From positions 1 to 8,284 of the forward strand of contig URVA01000059.1 in assembly GCA_900551155.1 (NCBI GenBank): a stretch of 8,284 bases of DNA, in the 5' to 3' direction. The notes under the pieces are model-generated. The model was not told the DNA's origin and ran no database searches. It saw nothing but the letters and a program-made list of their open reading frames with translations. Below, in pieces: positions 1 to 6,723 of this stretch. A program made the translations under genes and the position numbers. This DNA comes from an uncultured Eggerthella sp. GTDB taxonomy: Bacteria; Actinomycetota; Coriobacteriia; Coriobacteriales; Eggerthellaceae. Positions within the stretch are counted from its first letter, which is position 1, and every line of letters starts with the position of its first letter.

Positions 1-2
1 AG

Positions 3-38
3 ATTCTGGACCTGGAAGAACGGGCATTGATTAAATAA
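3..38 (+). CDS. Possible C-terminal tail of an upstream plus-strand gene (partial)
   Basis: One plus frame is open from the window edge and reads ILDLEERALIK before a TAA at 36-38. The composition, with an amphipathic charged end, is plausible for the C-terminus of a real protein. Such a gene would be convergent with the LysR gene to its right. Eleven codons are too few to identify a family or exclude a chance open frame, and the other two plus frames also lack stops until about the same place. The call is weak. Confidence 0.2.
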   Translation: MLDLEERALIK

Positions 39-58
39 ATTGACCAAAATACTTATCA

Positions 59-175
59 GCCGATTACAGGTATGCTGGGGCGTAATGTTGTAAGTGCTAG
101 CGATTTGCCGATTACAGGTATTCTGGAATCGTGTTGTTGTAATTGGTAACTACGTTGCCAATTACAGACGCGCGG
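59..175. repeat. Degenerate tandem repeat array, 48-50 bp period
   Basis: The block GCCGATTACAGGTAT-x-CTGG occurs at 59-78 and again at 107-126 with one mismatch. A third, weaker copy, GCCAATTACAG, starts at 157. Similarity continues between the blocks (cgta/cgtg, then gttgtaa), giving units of 48 and 50 bp and a partial third. The array lies where a possible plus-strand gene and the minus-strand LysR gene converge, and the third copy enters the LysR coding end. I do not recognise the family. It could be an intergenic repeat, the remnant of a small element, or a set of protein-binding sites. Confidence 0.6.
138..166. other. Hairpin containing the LysR stop codon
   Basis: TGTAATTGG at 138-146 is exactly complementary to CCAATTACA at 158-166. 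The inner AAC (148-150) and GTT (154-156) also pair, so the stem is 13 bp with a single T/G mismatch and a TAC loop. The stop codon of the minus-strand LysR gene (162-164) lies inside the right arm. Neither strand has a T-run after the stem, so it is not a normal intrinsic terminator. It could protect an mRNA 3' end or be a recognition structure of the repeat array. Confidence 0.5.
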
Positions 176-1061
176 GAGGGATAGGATGCTCATTCATGTA
201 TTCAACAAAATGAGCCTGACCTTCACTCATGGTTTCTCCAGAGCGATGAATTAAATAAAGCTTATGGAAATCTTGGGGCACCTCATCGATAGGAATGCAG
301 ACAATATCTTTAAAAGCACCAACAATAAATGAGTAATCCACAAATGCAATAGCATTTTCATCTGCGGAAACCATAGAACAGATAGTAATTTCTTCTTTGA
401 ATTGTTCTTCAATATCCAGATCATATCCTTCAACGCATGCCGCAATGTCGTCATGAGGAGGCCAGCCTTTTGCGTAAGACTGGATATGATAGCCTTTCAG
501 TTCTTTTAAAGAGATGCTTTTTCGTTGCGCTAAAGGATTGTCTTTGTTAACGGCGACAACTAATTGCTGAGACCAATACGGAATAAAAGTTAGTCCCGTT
601 GGCGCATCGGGAAGTTTTGCTGCAAATACAACATCTAAAACACCTGCAGCCAAATCATTAAGTAAGCTTCCGCTAAATCCCTGAATGATTTTCACTGAAA
701 GATCGGGATCCGCTTCAGCACGAAATGCGCGAACAACACGGGACCAATCTTCGCTTTGGATGGTGAAGGGAACGCCAATACATAATGTTTCGGTTCGGTC
801 TTCGAGCAGTGATTGAACTTTGTCCATTCCGATTTCGATGTTTTTTAGCGCAAGAGACGCGTAGCGATAAAACTCTTTGCCGTAGGGAGTGAGTACGAAA
901 TTGCTTCCATTTTTCGTAAAAAGAGGTGCACGAAGATCATCTTCAAGACGGGATATAGCAAGCGATAAGGTAGAGCGAGCAATGCCTAAAGAGCGCGCGG
1001 TGCTGGCAAAGTGTTCTTTATCGGCTAGGGTAACAAAATAATGTAGGTGTGCTAGATTCAT
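162..1061 (-). CDS. LysR-type transcriptional regulator
   Basis: This 299-aa protein has the normal length and layout of a LysR-family DNA-binding regulator. The N-terminal winged helix-turn-helix is clear: MNLAHLHYFVTLAD begins the fold, and the helix-turn-helix spans about residues 17-44 (HFASTARSLGIARSTLS then the recognition helix with SRLEDDL), followed by PLFTKNG and LTPYGKEF in the wing. Residues about 90-290 form the periplasmic-binding-protein-like effector domain. The ATG at 1061 is supported by GGAG at 1068-1071 with a 6-nt spacer. The effector and targets cannot be read from sequence. No enzyme gene lies next to it in divergent orientation, so the usual neighbour inference is not available. 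The last codons (PPARL, stop) fall inside a repeat copy and a hairpin, so the C-terminus may have been altered by repeat acquisition. It lies 153 bp downstream of nth on the same strand. Confidence 0.9.
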   Translation of the reverse strand: MNLAHLHYFVTLADKEHFASTARSLGIARSTLSLAISRLEDDLRAPLFTKNGSNFVLTPYGKEFYRYASLALKNIEIGMDKVQSLLEDRTETLCIGVPFTIQSEDWSRVVRAFRAEADPDLSVKIIQGFSGSLLNDLAAGVLDVVFAAKLPDAPTGLTFIPYWSQQLVVAVNKDNPLAQRKSISLKELKGYHIQSYAKGWPPHDDIAACVEGYDLDIEEQFKEEITICSMVSADENAIAFVDYSFIVGAFKDIVCIPIDEVPQDFHKLYLIHRSGETMSEGQAHFVEYMNEHPIPPARL

Positions 1062-1119
1062 AACTATCTCCGTGCTTGAATAGTATTACCGCAGGTAAAG
1101 CACATGAAATACTACAACA

Positions 1120-1144
1120 AAGCTTAGGGTATCTGCTAAAGCTT
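1120..1144. promoter_or_regulatory. Imperfect dyad upstream of the LysR gene (possible autoregulatory site)
   Basis: AAGCTTAG at 1120-1127 faces CTAAAGCTT at 1136-1144, an inverted repeat with one extra base, about 60-80 bp upstream of the LysR start. LysR-type proteins usually bind interrupted dyads upstream of their own gene, so this is a candidate operator. The rest of the 153-bp gap (1062-1214) holds an A/T-rich stretch and a weak 5-bp stem (AAGCA/TGCTT, around 1153-1173). I see no strong terminator for nth and no convincing -35/-10 pair. Confidence 0.3.
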
Positions 1145-1196
1145 GTCACAAAAGCATATAAATAATGTGCTTATTGATGGATTGCCCTAAGGCAGC

Positions 1197-1218
1197 GAGC
1201 GCCTATGTGAGCGCCTAT
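1197..1218. repeat. 12-bp tandem duplication at the nth stop codon
   Basis: GAGCGCCTAT occurs at 1197-1206 and at 1209-1218, a tandem repeat with a 12-bp period. On the minus strand the nth stop TAG is therefore repeated in frame four codons later. It looks like a small slippage duplication that leaves the encoded protein unchanged. Confidence 0.6.
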
Positions 1219-1871
1219 TTTGGAGCATTTGGACAGAGGTCAGAAATGAAACACTCAGAACATTTTGGGCGTCTAGCAATGCAATATTCCCGTCCAAAAA
1301 GAACCCATTGATGATTGATGGGCTTCCAGTATTCCTTAGGGTAGAGTTTCAGCAGGGCTTGTTCGGTTTTGGCGGGAGTGTCGGCAGAGGGGCCTGCGAA
1401 CTTCAATTTATGAGCTATGCGAAACACATGGGTGTCTACTGCAATACCTTCAACGATTCCAAAAGCCTCATTTAATACAATATTGGCCGTCTTTCGTCCG
1501 ACACCGGGGAGTTTTTGAAGTTCTTCCATAGTTCGAGGGACTTCTCCGCCAAAATCACTCATAATCATTTGGGCGCACGCAATGCAGTTTTTTGCCTTAT
1601 TGCGATAAAACCCAATGGAGTGAATAATATCCATTACCTCTTCAACATTTGCTTGAGCCATCTTTTCAGGCGTTCCATAGCGCTCAAAAAGACGTGGAGT
1701 TACTTTATTTACTCCAGCATCAGTTGTTTGAGCTGATAGGAGCACAGCAATAGTAAGGGTAAAAGGACTACTATAGTGAAGGGCGCATTCCGCTTGTCCA
1801 TAGTAGTCGTTCATACGTTGAGCGACCTGCAATGCGCGAGCGCGTTTTTCTGTAATTGTTTCTCGAGCCAT
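1215..1871 (-). CDS. nth: Endonuclease III (DNA glycosylase / AP lyase)
   Basis: The 218-aa product is a full-length endonuclease III, which removes oxidised pyrimidines and nicks abasic sites in base excision repair. The helix-hairpin-helix is LPGVGRKTAN at 121-130, with the Schiff-base lysine at 127 (equivalent to Lys120 of the E. coli enzyme). The catalytic aspartate is D146 in AVDTHV. The C-terminal [4Fe-4S] loop is complete: C197-x6-C204-x2-C207-x5-C213. The start MARETITEK is chosen because AAGGAAG (1876-1882) precedes it by 4 nt. The longer in-frame start at 1928 has no ribosome site and would run through the divergent promoter region. It is divergent from mfd, placing two DNA-repair genes head to head, and shares its strand with the LysR gene downstream. 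Confidence 0.96.
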   Translation of the reverse strand: MARETITEKRARALQVAQRMNDYYGQAECALHYSSPFTLTIAVLLSAQTTDAGVNKVTPRLFERYGTPEKMAQANVEEVMDIIHSIGFYRNKAKNCIACAQMIMSDFGGEVPRTMEELQKLPGVGRKTANIVLNEAFGIVEGIAVDTHVFRIAHKLKFAGPSADTPAKTEQALLKLYPKEYWKPINHQWVLFGREYCIARRPKCSECFISDLCPNAPK

Positions 1872-1962
1872 ATTACTTCCTTGTTTGGTGCTAGTTGGTA
1901 GCCTAATACAAGGGGTAGTATGCTGCAAAGTGAAATTGATTGTTTATTGGGGAATTGTCACA
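1872..1962. promoter_or_regulatory. Divergent nth/mfd promoter region
   Basis: These 91 bp separate the nth and mfd starts and must hold both promoters unless transcription comes from further away. For mfd the best candidate is TTGGTA (1895-1900), an 18-bp spacer and TATGCT (1919-1924). The mfd ribosome site is GGGGA at 1949-1953, 9 nt before the ATG. For nth only weak boxes are visible, such as TTCACT followed by TGTATT on the minus strand. No clear LexA-type operator was seen. Confidence 0.35.
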
Positions 1963-4926
1963 ATGTTGATTGATCTTCTTTCTGCGACCTTGCAAAAATC
2001 TAAAGCACTTGATGCGGCTTGGAAAAAGATGGACAACAAAGAAGATGCCGTGATCGGTGTCGCTTCTTCAGCGCGTCCCTTTTTGGTGGCGGCACGCTTT
2101 GTTGCTGATCCTCGTACTACGTTAGTGATAACGGCGGGAGAAGATGCGGCTGATACGTTTGCTCGTACCGTTGGTGCTTTTGTGGGTGAAGAACGCGTAC
2201 TTCGTTACGCAGATTATGAAGGCAACCCCTTTTCGGTAGATGCTCCTATGCGGCCACAACTGCATGGAATGCGTCTTAAAGCGCTTTGGGCACTTCAGTC
2301 AACAAAGCCCGTTATTGTAGTTGCTTCAGCTCGTGCTTTGTTGCGTAAAGTGGCGCTTCCTCAGACAGAAATAGCAAAACCTTTGGTTCTTAAACAAGGT
2401 GTTGATTTATCCGAATCACCTCAAGGTAACGTGGAAAGTTTCGAGGATTTAGCAGAAGAACTCGTATGTATGGGCTATGACAATGCGGGTGAATTGGCTG
2501 GTCCAGGAACGTTTTGTTTGCAGGGCGGTGCCATTGATATTTTTCCTGGAAACTTGGCATATCCTGTGCGCTGCGACTTTTTTGGTGACGAGTTGGATGA
2601 AATTCGTCGATTCCTTCCCTCTACGGGTCAAACTATTTCATCGCTTTCTGAAGTAGAGATATACCCTGTTCGTGAATTTAAAAACGACCAGAAGTCGCTT
2701 CGTAGCGCGCAGCGCCTTTTGGCAAAGCAAGCGGACACTAACAAAGAGCTGCGCAGCTTGCTGGAGCGCTTGCAGGATGATTCGAAAGAAATTCCCGATG
2801 TCTTGGCTTCCTATATGCTAGGGGAAACCACGACTGTTGGAGCATATCTACCCTCTAGCGCCCTTACCGTGATAATTGAGCCTCGATCACTGTTTGATGA
2901 TGCACAACATGCTCTTGATGAATATGGGAAACTGGCACAGGGCACTTCAATTCCCGTATCTGATTTATATGTTTCTGCTGCAGAGCTTAACTTTGGCAGC
3001 AATCCACGAGCAACGTATGTCTCTATTATGCGTGTGGGAGTAGAACTAGATAGTGAACTGGTGGTAAAGCGCGTTGAGGTGGCGGGCGATCCCGAAAAGC
3101 TGTATGGACGCCTACGCTCTTTGGCAGAGGCTGGCTTTACGGTAGTTTTTTCCGTTCCTCATTTTCGTGCACGCCAAGAAATCAAGCTTTCGTTGGTTGA
3201 TTTGGGTATTCCTATTAATGAGGTGCTCGATGTCGTGGGGGATGATTCTGCGAAATTGCGTCGCGGTCAGGTCAATATTGTTGACGTAGATATTCCTTTA
3301 GGCATGATTTTCCCCGCAGCGAAAATGGCACTCGTTTCTTTGACGGATACACAAGGTTCTATGGCAACGCGAAAGCGCTCAAGAATAGATGTAACCGAGA
3401 TTACCTTCCCGTATAAACCAGGAGACTACGTTGTCCACGCGGCGCATGGTGTGGCATTTTTTCGTGATATTGTGCGCCAAGATGTTGGTGGTTCGGAACG
3501 AGACTATCTTTTGCTCGAATACGCCCAGGGGGATAAGCTCTACGTTCCCGTTGAACAGCTCGATAGAGTTACGCGCTATGTGGGTCCTGAGGGATCGTCA
3601 CCTCGTCTTACTCGATTGAATACTTCAGATTGGTCTCGTGCGCTCACTAAAGCGCGTAAGGCCACTAAGAAACTCGCGTTCGACTTGGTGGATGTCTATA
3701 CCCGTCGTGCGGCAACGCAGGGGTATCGCTATGGAGAAGATACGCTTGCCCAGCGAGAGATGGAAGAGAGCTTCCCCTACCAGGAAACACCTGACCAGTT
3801 GGCAGCTATTGCTGATGTTAAGGCTGATATGCAGTCGCCTCATCCTATGGACAGGCTCGTGTGTGGTGATGTTGGCTTTGGCAAAACAGAAGTAGCGCTT
3901 CGTGCGGCATTTAAGGCAACGCAGGACAACAAACAAGTAATGGTTTTATGTCCTACCACTATTTTGGCGCAGCAGCACTACTCAACGTTTTCTGAGCGTT
4001 TTGCTCCTTTCAATGTTCGCGTTGAAGTACTTTCTCGTTTTCGTACTCCCGCGCAACAAAAGCAGGCATTAGAAGATTTTGCCAGCGGAAAAGTGGCAGT
4101 GCTTGTAGGAACTCATCGTCTTCTTTCACGAGATGTTAACCCGCACGATTTAGGTTTAGTCATTATCGACGAAGAGCAACGTTTTGGCGTGGGTCATAAA
4201 GAGCAACTTAAGAATATGCGCGAATCTATTGATGTACTTACCTTATCGGCGACACCTATTCCTCGAACCATGCAAATGGGCTTATCGGGCGTGCGCGATA
4301 TGAGTCTCATTTTGACACCACCTGATGATCGCAGGCCAGTAAAGGTCCATGTTGGAGAATGGGATCCCGATCTGGTCAGTGATGCTATTAGGCGCGAACT
4401 TGCGCGAAAGGGTCAGGTGTACTACGTAAGCAATCGCGTACGTTCTATTGAAGAGGCAGTTCAGCGCGTACATGCAGCAGCAGGCGAGGCGCGTGTTGGT
4501 GTTGCTCATGGTCAGATGACCAAAGAGCAGCTCGAGCATGTTATGGAAGATTTTGCTGCTGGAGAATTGGATGTATTGGTCGCAACAACCATTATTGAAA
4601 GCGGTATCGACAATCCTCACACCAATACCTTGATCATTGAAGATTCGCAACGTCTTGGCTTGGCGCAAATGTATCAGTTGAAAGGACGTGTGGGTAGATC
4701 GTCTACTCAGGCCTACGCATATTTCTTGTTCCCCGATAACATCACCATGACTGAAGAAGCAATGGCGCGTTTGACGGCACTCAATGAGCATACCGAGTTA
4801 GGAAGCGGTATGCGTGTTGCCATGCGCGATTTAGAGATTCGTGGTGCGGGTAGTTTGTTGGGTGCGGAGCAAAGTGGCAATATGTCTGCGGTTGGTTTTG
4901 ACTTGTTCGCCCAGATGTTAGCATGA
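1963..4926 (+). CDS. mfd: Transcription-repair coupling factor Mfd, domains 1-6 (separated from D7)
   Basis: The 987-aa product is Mfd without its C-terminal domain. Mfd pushes stalled RNA polymerase off damaged DNA and recruits UvrA. Residues about 1-350 are the UvrB-like N-terminal module (GELAGPGTFCLQGGAIDIFP, about 176-195). The RNA-polymerase-interacting domain begins near 486 (PGDYVVHAAHGVAFF). The RecG-like helicase motor follows: PYQETPDQ (605-612), Walker A GDVGFGKTE with K641, DEEQ at 736-739, LSATPIPRTM (761-770) and QLKGRVGR (905-912). The ATG at 1963 gives the usual N-terminus; upstream codons read through promoter sequence. Intact family members are about 1150 aa. This frame stops after GFDLFAQMLA, and the remaining domain continues in another frame from 4923. 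The motor motifs are all intact, so this part could be active. Whether the break is real, decay or a sequence error is open. Confidence 0.93.
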   Translation: MLIDLLSATLQKSKALDAAWKKMDNKEDAVIGVASSARPFLVAARFVADPRTTLVITAGEDAADTFARTVGAFVGEERVLRYADYEGNPFSVDAPMRPQLHGMRLKALWALQSTKPVIVVASARALLRKVALPQTEIAKPLVLKQGVDLSESPQGNVESFEDLAEELVCMGYDNAGELAGPGTFCLQGGAIDIFPGNLAYPVRCDFFGDELDEIRRFLPSTGQTISSLSEVEIYPVREFKNDQKSLRSAQRLLAKQADTNKELRSLLERLQDDSKEIPDVLASYMLGETTTVGAYLPSSALTVIIEPRSLFDDAQHALDEYGKLAQGTSIPVSDLYVSAAELNFGSNPRATYVSIMRVGVELDSELVVKRVEVAGDPEKLYGRLRSLAEAGFTVVFSVPHFRARQEIKLSLVDLGIPINEVLDVVGDDSAKLRRGQVNIVDVDIPLGMIFPAAKMALVSLTDTQGSMATRKRSRIDVTEITFPYKPGDYVVHAAHGVAFFRDIVRQDVGGSERDYLLLEYAQGDKLYVPVEQLDRVTRYVGPEGSSPRLTRLNTSDWSRALTKARKATKKLAFDLVDVYTRRAATQGYRYGEDTLAQREMEESFPYQETPDQLAAIADVKADMQSPHPMDRLVCGDVGFGKTEVALRAAFKATQDNKQVMVLCPTTILAQQHYSTFSERFAPFNVRVEVLSRFRTPAQQKQALEDFASGKVAVLVGTHRLLSRDVNPHDLGLVIIDEEQRFGVGHKEQLKNMRESIDVLTLSATPIPRTMQMGLSGVRDMSLILTPPDDRRPVKVHVGEWDPDLVSDAIRRELARKGQVYYVSNRVRSIEEAVQRVHAAAGEARVGVAHGQMTKEQLEHVMEDFAAGELDVLVATTIIESGIDNPHTNTLIIEDSQRLGLAQMYQLKGRVGRSSTQAYAYFLFPDNITMTEEAMARLTALNEHTELGSGMRVAMRDLEIRGAGSLLGAEQSGNMSAVGFDLFAQMLA

Positions 4927-5429
4927 CGCGTGAGGGTAATACTTCAAGTAACGAATATCTTCCGCCAGCTTTGTCGGATATTGTGGTCAACGTTCCTGAT
5001 CATACCTATTTTCCTGAAGAGTATTTGCCCGATGCTGATGAGCGCGTGCTGTACTATCGCAAAATTGCAAGTGCAGATACGCTTGATGCGGTTGAAGATA
5101 TTTATCAGGAATTAATCTCGAAGCATCCCGAAATGCCTCAAGCAGCAATCAATCAAATAGAAAAAGCGCGTCTAAAGGCATTTGCAAACGAACATGGCAT
5201 CCACTTAATTTCGGTTACGGGCGGAAAGCTTGTTATTGAGCCTATTACGCTTACTAAGACGCAGGCTTCAGCGCTTCGCCGAAAAGCGGGAAGGTATTTG
5301 GCGGACAAGAAAAAGATGACGGTTCCGTTGCGAGTTTTTGTACCAAAGCAAACTGAAGAAAACCCCGATGATGCTGGTATGCTTTCTCATGTGTTTAACT
5401 ATATTCGCAGCTTATTTGAAGAAAAGTAA
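4923..5429 (+). CDS. mfd: Mfd C-terminal TRCF (D7) domain as a separate frame
   Basis: The 168-aa frame is the missing end of Mfd. The TRCF pattern is clear at about 30-64 (EEYLPDADERVLYYRKIAS then an EDIYQEL helix), followed by a helix around MPQAAINQIEKARLKAFA (71-88) and a mixed C-terminal fold. In E. coli Mfd, D7 packs on D2, hides the UvrA-binding face and restrains the motor. Together with the upstream frame the total is about 1155 aa, the normal size. Its ATG overlaps the upstream TGA as ATGA, a layout used for stop-restart translation, but no Shine-Dalgarno sequence is visible in the 20 nt before it. The conserved EAV that should follow ML at the junction is absent, consistent with a small out-of-frame deletion. 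Either a coupled separate subunit or the tail of a frameshifted gene fits. Confidence 0.85.
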   Translation: MTREGNTSSNEYLPPALSDIVVNVPDHTYFPEEYLPDADERVLYYRKIASADTLDAVEDIYQELISKHPEMPQAAINQIEKARLKAFANEHGIHLISVTGGKLVIEPITLTKTQASALRRKAGRYLADKKKMTVPLRVFVPKQTEENPDDAGMLSHVFNYIRSLFEEK

Positions 5430-5445
5430 GCTCATCTTTTCGGAA

Positions 5446-5644
5446 TAAGACCCTTCACCTTTTACGAAGGATAATTGCGAAGCGCAGCTTACTTTTTAAG
5501 GCCATTAAGGCGATAGCCCCTGGTTTGCGAGGAAAGATTGCGGGAGTTGCTAATCTCTCGTCGCATTATTACGCTACGCCCTTAGCCTTAATAAGTAAGC
5601 GATAAAGCGCGAAGGTTATCCTGAGGAAAAGGTGAAGGGTCTTA
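5446..5644. mobile_element. MITE-like 199-bp palindromic element
   Basis: Perfect 18-bp terminal inverted repeats TAAGACCCTTCACCTTTT lie at 5446-5463 and 5627-5644. The symmetry continues inward: AGGATAA (5468-5474) pairs with 5616-5622, 5487-5502 pairs with 5585-5600 at 15 of 16 positions, and an inner stem 5527-5541/5549-5564 closes on a loop at 5542-5548. The centre, 5545, is exactly the midpoint between the ends. The ends are TA, which fits a TA target duplication as made by IS630/Tc1-type transposases. There is no transposase and no credible reading frame inside. It starts 16 bp after the Mfd D7 stop, between convergent genes, where it may also act as a two-way transcription barrier. The alternative is a large structured terminator or RNA. 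Confidence 0.6.
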
Positions 5645-5654
5645 AAACGTTAAG

Positions 5655-5744
5655 GTGGCTGTTGTCTTTTGGCAGCATTTAGAAAACCCAGAAGCAATCG
5701 ATAGCTTGACTAAGCAATTGGCTAAGCAACGATTTTCGTCATAG
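5655..5744 (+). pseudogene. Possible gene remnant or very small ORF after the palindromic element
   Basis: A plus-strand frame opening with GTG at 5655 reads VAVVFWQHLENPEAIDSL then TKQLAKQRFSS, stopping at 5742-5744. The sequence is protein-like (an amphipathic helix with LENPEAIDSLTKQLAKQ) rather than random, but it is only 29 codons. The frame is closed upstream by a TAA overlapping the edge of the palindromic element. It also overlaps the last 23 bases of the minus-strand membrane protein gene. I recognise no family. It may be a fragment of a lost gene or a chance open frame. Confidence 0.2.
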
Positions 5745-6723
5745 TCATGTTATAAAGCTCGATATAGGTTCCCTCTTGAAGGGTTACCTCATCGGGTTGA
5801 TCGCCTTCAATGTAGTACGTTTCAAGCAAGTAGCTAGAATCACTAAATTCCAAATCTTTCATAACATAGCAAGCGCTATAGTCGTCTGCTTCCCCTAATT
5901 GGAGCTGATAGGTTCCTGCAGGGATGTCAGTACCTACTCGATAGGTGCCGCTGGTATAAGGTTCGGAAAAGGTTTCATCCATAGAAGCAAGAGGAGTCAT
6001 TGTTCCATCATTAATAAGAACAAGAACTTCATCTTCTTCTAGATCCATCAAATTATGACCGTAGTAATTATTAATGTGAGTAACATCGTATCCGTTCTTG
6101 TCCGCGGTAGGTTTTAGGATGAAGAAAAACGAAAGTTCGTCATCATCTCCAGAAAACCAATAGTCTCCTGCAGGAATATCGTTTCCTACGTAGTAGACGC
6201 CGTCTTGGTAGACGCCTTCATCATTCGGCTCTTTGGATTGATCCGAGAAGAATGAATCTTGAAGAGCGCTTAGTTCTTCTGTGGTGAGTGAAGATTCTCC
6301 TGGTAGACCAAAGGCATCGCGGAAGTATTCGTTGTTAAGTGAAGCGTCGATGGAGTTGTCAGGATAGGTGCTGTCCGAATTGTGTTCAGGGTTAGGTATT
6401 TCAAAGTAGTGAGGCGTTATTGCAGTTGAGTTTTGTTCCTCTGAAGCAATAAAACTGGTACAGGCAACGCAGCCAGCAATGCCGAGTATAAAGACAAGAA
6501 TAATACCAATAATAACCGCGATAAGGCATCCTTGATGCTTTCGTGGTGATTTTGGAGCGTTTGGCTGCGGAGCTTGGTTAGGAATAGATCCAGGTGCTTG
6601 GTAGCTCTGCTGGTTATAGGGTTGGTAAGGGTTTTGGGGTGTTGTGTTGTGATGGGGAGTAGTTGTTTTAGTAGGCGTTTGAGGAGGATTGCCCCAATAA
6701 GAAGGATCAGGATTCTTCGCCAT
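5722..6723 (-). CDS. Single-pass membrane protein with two DIPAG-motif extracytoplasmic repeats
   Basis: The 333-aa product has a proline-, glutamine- and asparagine-rich N-terminus (1-62) with a basic patch PRKHQ, one hydrophobic segment at about 66-92 (CLIAVIIGIILVFILGIAG core), and an acidic outer part. It is therefore probably a type II membrane protein with a cytoplasmic N-terminus. The outer part contains two related repeats. The first, about 174-247, starts GVYYVGNDIPAGDYWF and ends near DEVLVLINDGTMTPL. The second, about 258-331, starts GTYRVGTDIPAGTYQL and ends near DEVTLQEGTYIELYNMTMT. Similar YxVGxDIPAGxY modules are common in secreted or anchored Gram-positive proteins of unknown role. 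The start at 6723 is supported by AAAGGA (6730-6735) with a 6-nt gap; the 13-residue longer form lacks this. It overlaps the preceding Fe-S gene by 17 bp and is the last gene of the operon. No function is assigned. Confidence 0.8.
   Translation of the reverse strand: MAKNPDPSYWGNPPQTPTKTTTPHHNTTPQNPYQPYNQQSYQAPGSIPNQAPQPNAPKSPRKHQGCLIAVIIGIILVFILGIAGCVACTSFIASEEQNSTAITPHYFEIPNPEHNSDSTYPDNSIDASLNNEYFRDAFGLPGESSLTTEELSALQDSFFSDQSKEPNDEGVYQDGVYYVGNDIPAGDYWFSGDDDELSFFFILKPTADKNGYDVTHINNYYGHNLMDLEEDEVLVLINDGTMTPLASMDETFSEPYTSGTYRVGTDIPAGTYQLQLGEADDYSACYVMKDLEFSDSSYLLETYYIEGDQPDEVTLQEGTYIELYNMTMTKIVA

Noticed and set aside
59..175. CRISPR array or integron attC sites
   Set aside because: Only two to three degenerate copies with related, not unique, inter-block sequence, and no cas or integrase gene. 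The GTT/AAC pairing in the hairpin does not fit the attC core consensus.
1872..1928. Longer nth start, 19 codons upstream
   Set aside because: No Shine-Dalgarno sequence; the internal ATG at 1871 has a strong AAGGAAG and matches the usual endonuclease III start.
1885..1962. Upstream extension of mfd by 26 codons
   Set aside because: It would code through the divergent promoter region and overlap nothing conserved; the ATG at 1963 has GGGGA upstream and gives the normal N-terminus.
3625..3936. 103-aa minus-strand open frame and other short frames within mfd
   Set aside because: They overlap conserved Mfd coding sequence on the opposite strand or in other frames and have no independent support.
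4282..4791. 169-aa minus-strand open frame inside mfd
   Set aside because: It lies entirely opposite the conserved helicase motor of Mfd, has no ribosome site or family resemblance, and is a shadow of the real gene.
4885..4930. Programmed -1 ribosomal frameshift joining the two Mfd frames
   Set aside because: The required shift direction fits, but I find no X-XXY-YYZ slippery heptamer before the stop and no clear downstream stem. The missing EAV residues also would not be restored by a shift.
5446..5644. Simple intrinsic terminator of mfd
   Set aside because: The structure is far longer than a terminator, symmetric over 199 bp with perfect 18-bp ends and TA borders; a terminator role may be secondary but does not explain it.
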